Below are positions 63,056 to 64,000 of a DNA stretch of 64,000 nt, piece after piece. Below the pieces are notes generated by a model, which saw only the letters and a program-made list of their open reading frames with translations, was not told where the DNA came from and did not search any database. The position numbers and the translations under genes are program-made. Location of the stretch: assembly GCF_030552475.1 (NCBI RefSeq), contig NZ_JAUPED010000003.1, positions 62,001-126,000 on the forward strand, read 5' to 3'. The stretch is from Mariniflexile sp. AS56 (lineage in GTDB: Bacteria > Bacteroidota > Bacteroidia > Flavobacteriales > Flavobacteriaceae). Numbering within the stretch: position 1 is the stretch's first letter; every line of letters starts with the position of its first letter.

Positions 63056-64000
63056 ATGGAATTCAAATTAATTATAAAGAAACTAAATAACACCCTTTCT
63101 GAAGAAGATGCCACTATTTTTCGGGAATGGTATAATGAGTCCGACCTTCATAAAGCATATTTTAAGAAGGTGCAGGAAAATTATCATGATGAAACTTTTT
63201 TAATAGATATTGAAAAAGGTTGGAAAGCAGTAGAAAAGAAAATTAGGCCGGTTGCCGTTAAGAAAACCAGTTATTTAAAGTATGCTGTTGCAGCATCTAT
63301 TGTGTTATTAATTTCTATTACTTTTTTAATTAAAAAGGAAAAGATTGAAGAAGTTGTTAATCCAATAATCACTAATAATAATATTCAAATAGGAACAGAT
63401 AAAGCAACTTTAACCTTAGAGGATGGTACTCTTGTAGCTTTAGAAAAAGGGAAACAATACATTTCTGATAATTTAGAGAGTAATGGTGAAGAATTAATTT
63501 ATAAAGCACCAAATACATCCAAAAAGGAAATTGCCTATAATTATTTAACCATTCCAAGAGGCGGACAATATCATATTGTGCTATCAGACGGAACTAAGGT
63601 TTGGTTAAATTCAGAATCTCAAATAAAATATCCAGTTACTTTTTCAGATGGGGAAACCAGACAAATTGAATTAGTTTATGGTGAAGCTTATTTTGATGTG
63701 TCGCCAAGTACAGATCATAATGGCACAAAATTTAAAGTACTAGCAGAATCACAGGAAATAGTGGTTCTAGGTACCGAGTTTAATATTAGTGCTTATAAGG
63801 ACGAAAAAGCAATTTACACGACTTTAATAGAAGGAAAAGTGGCAGTAACAAACGGTAAAGCCAATACTGTTTTAAGTCCGAGTCAGCAATCAATTATTGT
63901 AAAAGAAAAAAATGGTATAAATGTAGTTAAAGCAGATGTTTATTCAGTGACTTCTTGGAGAAAGGGCGTTTTTAGCTTTGATAATATGCCTCTAGAAAAT
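63056..64000 (+). CDS. FecR-family anti-sigma factor, incomplete at window end
   Basis: At least 315 residues are visible, open to the edge. The cytoplasmic N-terminus (about 1-75) is followed by one membrane helix (YAVAASIVLLISITFLIKK). The periplasmic FecR domain has IPRGGQYHIVLSDGTKVWLNSESQIKYPV and GEAYFDVS, then VLGTEFNISAYKDEKAIYTTLIEGKVAV. The domain is complete to about residue 300. It probably receives a signal from a SusC-type receptor outside the window and releases the FecI sigma. Confidence 0.93.
   Translation, partial: MEFKLIIKKLNNTLSEEDATIFREWYNESDLHKAYFKKVQENYHDETFLIDIEKGWKAVEKKIRPVAVKKTSYLKYAVAASIVLLISITFLIKKEKIEEVVNPIITNNNIQIGTDKATLTLEDGTLVALEKGKQYISDNLESNGEELIYKAPNTSKKEIAYNYLTIPRGGQYHIVLSDGTKVWLNSESQIKYPVTFSDGETRQIELVYGEAYFDVSPSTDHNGTKFKVLAESQEIVVLGTEFNISAYKDEKAIYTTLIEGKVAVTNGKANTVLSPSQQSIIVKEKNGINVVKADVYSVTSWRKGVFSFDNMPLEN

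Overview
The window looks like chromosome of a marine member of the Flavobacteriaceae (Bacteroidota). The DNA is AT-rich. Promoters where visible are of the Bacteroidota type (TTG or TTTG, about 19-22 nt, TAnnTTTG), and genes lack Shine-Dalgarno sequences. The families are typical of the group: SusC/SusD, a type-IX-secretion 'type B' surface protein, DUF5606, LytTR regulators, and a propeller/Y_Y_Y/LuxR regulator. Genus cannot be fixed from the sequence alone.

Region 1 (1-21.7 kb) is mostly core genome. It holds the start of a T9SS type B surface protein, an ABC exporter pair, a flavo-1-like structured RNA, ctaA, cca, tsaC, a small lipopolysaccharide/surface-glycan cluster (DUF1919, a Kdo/heptose-kinase-like protein and three glycosyltransferases), dapD, ruvX, def, a TlpA thioredoxin and a D-2-hydroxyacid dehydrogenase. 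A carotenoid operon (crtI-crtB-crtZ-crtYcd) follows, under a CarH/LitR-type MerR regulator that keeps the B12-photoreceptor motifs. A tRNA-Leu(GAG) closes the region.

Region 2 (22-36 kb) holds a signalling cassette next to a surface-structure cluster. The signalling genes are a REC protein, a stand-alone H-NOX nitric-oxide sensor, a cytosolic 4xPAS-GAF histidine kinase, an HPt protein and two paralogous LytTR response regulators. The next five genes read as a non-classical chaperone-usher-like system: a small secreted subunit, an Ig-fold chaperone-like protein, a 1329-residue lipoprotein with a beta-barrel-like body, and two further small secreted subunits. Similar TTCRTCGA-type motifs lie upstream of genes in both parts, so NO-controlled surface assembly is a reasonable hypothesis.

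Region 3 (36.0-38.8 kb) has no protein genes. It carries seven tandem homologous units plus a 3' remnant. Each unit has a conserved upstream block, a Bacteroidota -7 box (degenerate in unit 6), a transcript of about 120 nt with a U-tract/C-rich box, and an intrinsic terminator. Terminator stems differ between copies but still pair as plus-strand RNA, often through G-U wobbles. This paralogous small-RNA array is the strongest candidate for an undescribed system here.

Region 4 (39-58.5 kb) is a laminarin-type polysaccharide utilisation locus on the minus strand: regulator, SusC, SusD, two surface lipoproteins, GH16 and GH3. Beside it are a LacI regulator and a divergent operon of KDG kinase, a PPi-type phosphofructokinase and KDPG aldolase. 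Two near-perfect palindromes lie in the divergent promoter region.

Region 5 (58.5-64 kb) has a lipocalin-like lipoprotein, trxB, tRNA-Pro(GGG), an IntDOT-like tyrosine recombinase immediately downstream of the tRNA (likely the edge of an integrated element), and a FecI-type sigma factor with the start of its FecR anti-sigma factor, probably the head of another SusCD locus beyond the window.
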